Positions 63,704 to 64,000 of a DNA stretch of 64,000 nucleotides are shown here, piece by piece. The notes under the pieces are model-generated. The model saw nothing but the letters and a program-made list of their open reading frames with translations, searched no databases and had not been told where the DNA came from. The position numbers were made by a program, and so were the translations under genes. The DNA is taken from assembly GCF_018642165.1 (NCBI RefSeq), contig NZ_JAHHZM010000001.1, forward strand, positions 868,001 through 932,000. Reading direction: 5' to 3'. This stretch comes from Echinicola shivajiensis (lineage in GTDB: Bacteria; Bacteroidota; Bacteroidia; Cytophagales; Cyclobacteriaceae). The number at the start of each line of letters is the position of its first letter. The first letter of the stretch is position 1.

Positions 63704-64000
63704 ATGCTAAAAAGCCTGAGCATTTCAAATTATGCCTTGATTGAAACATTGGAAATGACCCCTTCCAACTCACTGAACATGATTACAGGTGAAACAGGAG
63801 CCGGTAAGTCTATCATGCTTGGTGCTGTGGGGTTATTATTGGGAAACAGGGCTGACACTAAATCCCTTTTTGACGATTCTAAAAAATGTATCATTGAGGG
63901 AGAGTTTGATATCCTCAACTATGGTCTTGAATCTTACTTTGAATCGGAAGACCTGGACTTTGAATCACAATGCATCATTCGCAGGGAAATAGCGCCATCT
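63704..64000 (+). CDS. recN: DNA repair protein RecN, 5' part only
   Basis: The window ends inside this gene after 99 codons. The N-terminus MLKSLSISNYALIE and the Walker A motif ITGETGAGKSIMLGAVGLLLG (about 29-49) with RADTKSL downstream match RecN, an SMC-like ATPase of double-strand break repair. The rest of the protein lies outside. Confidence 0.9.
   Translation, partial: MLKSLSISNYALIETLEMTPSNSLNMITGETGAGKSIMLGAVGLLLGNRADTKSLFDDSKKCIIEGEFDILNYGLESYFESEDLDFESQCIIRREIAPS

Noticed and set aside
1-64000. CRISPR array, insertion sequence, prophage or integron
   Set aside because: No regularly spaced repeats, transposase, integrase or phage genes are seen.

Overview
The window looks like chromosomal backbone of an aerobic, probably marine member of the Bacteroidota, most likely Cytophagales and close to Cyclobacteriaceae. 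Four things point there. Several promoters fit the Bacteroidota pattern TTG-N19-TAnnTTTG. There is a type IX secretion (T9SS) sorting domain. The respiratory cluster is an alternative complex III joined to a caa3-type oxidase. The stretch from the OstA-like gene to recN carries Bacteroidota families (OstA-like, DUF4835, short omega subunit). The family-level placement is inference. I see no insertion sequence, integrase, phage gene or CRISPR array.

Region 1 (1-5.5 kb) is the most accessory-like part. It holds an unrecognised partial gene, a SatD-like regulator overlapping a small membrane protein with an EF-hand-like loop, a decayed gene fragment, a cupin, a lipoprotein of the GHL10 glycosidase-like type, a DUF4488 protein and a secreted cyclophilin. 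Region 2 (5.5-12.7 kb) is a pair: a giant NtrY-like membrane histidine kinase followed by a large outer-membrane protein.

Region 3 (12.8-29.4 kb, all minus strand) is respiration. A promoter in front of actA starts a run actA-B-C-D-E-F, ctaC, ctaD, ctaA, ctaB, two subunit III genes and subunit IV, ending at a strong terminator. Electrons would pass from quinol through alternative complex III to cytochrome c and the oxidase, with the heme A pathway encoded in the same run. A second short unit (SCO copper chaperone, DUF420 protein, small CxxC protein) follows with its own terminator. tRNA-Cys is divergent from actA.

Region 4 (30-40.2 kb): a DUF72 gene, rpsA with a long leader, an operon for D-amino acids or dipeptides (GntP-type permease, RidA, D-threonine-aldolase-like enzyme, M19 dipeptidase) behind a LacI-type palindrome, then HNH endonuclease, an NlpC/P60-fold protein lacking its catalytic cysteine, smpB and tsaD.

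Region 5 (40.3-64 kb): a TamB-like protein, photolyase, DUF2027/Smr protein, an unknown helical protein, a cystathionine gamma-synthase-type enzyme, VTT membrane protein, MscS channel, a large propeller-like protein, mdh, a cyclic-nucleotide-binding protein and tilS. The last block is OstA-like, T9SS protein, bamD, rpoZ, coaBC, DUF4835 and the start of recN, which couples envelope assembly with housekeeping genes.
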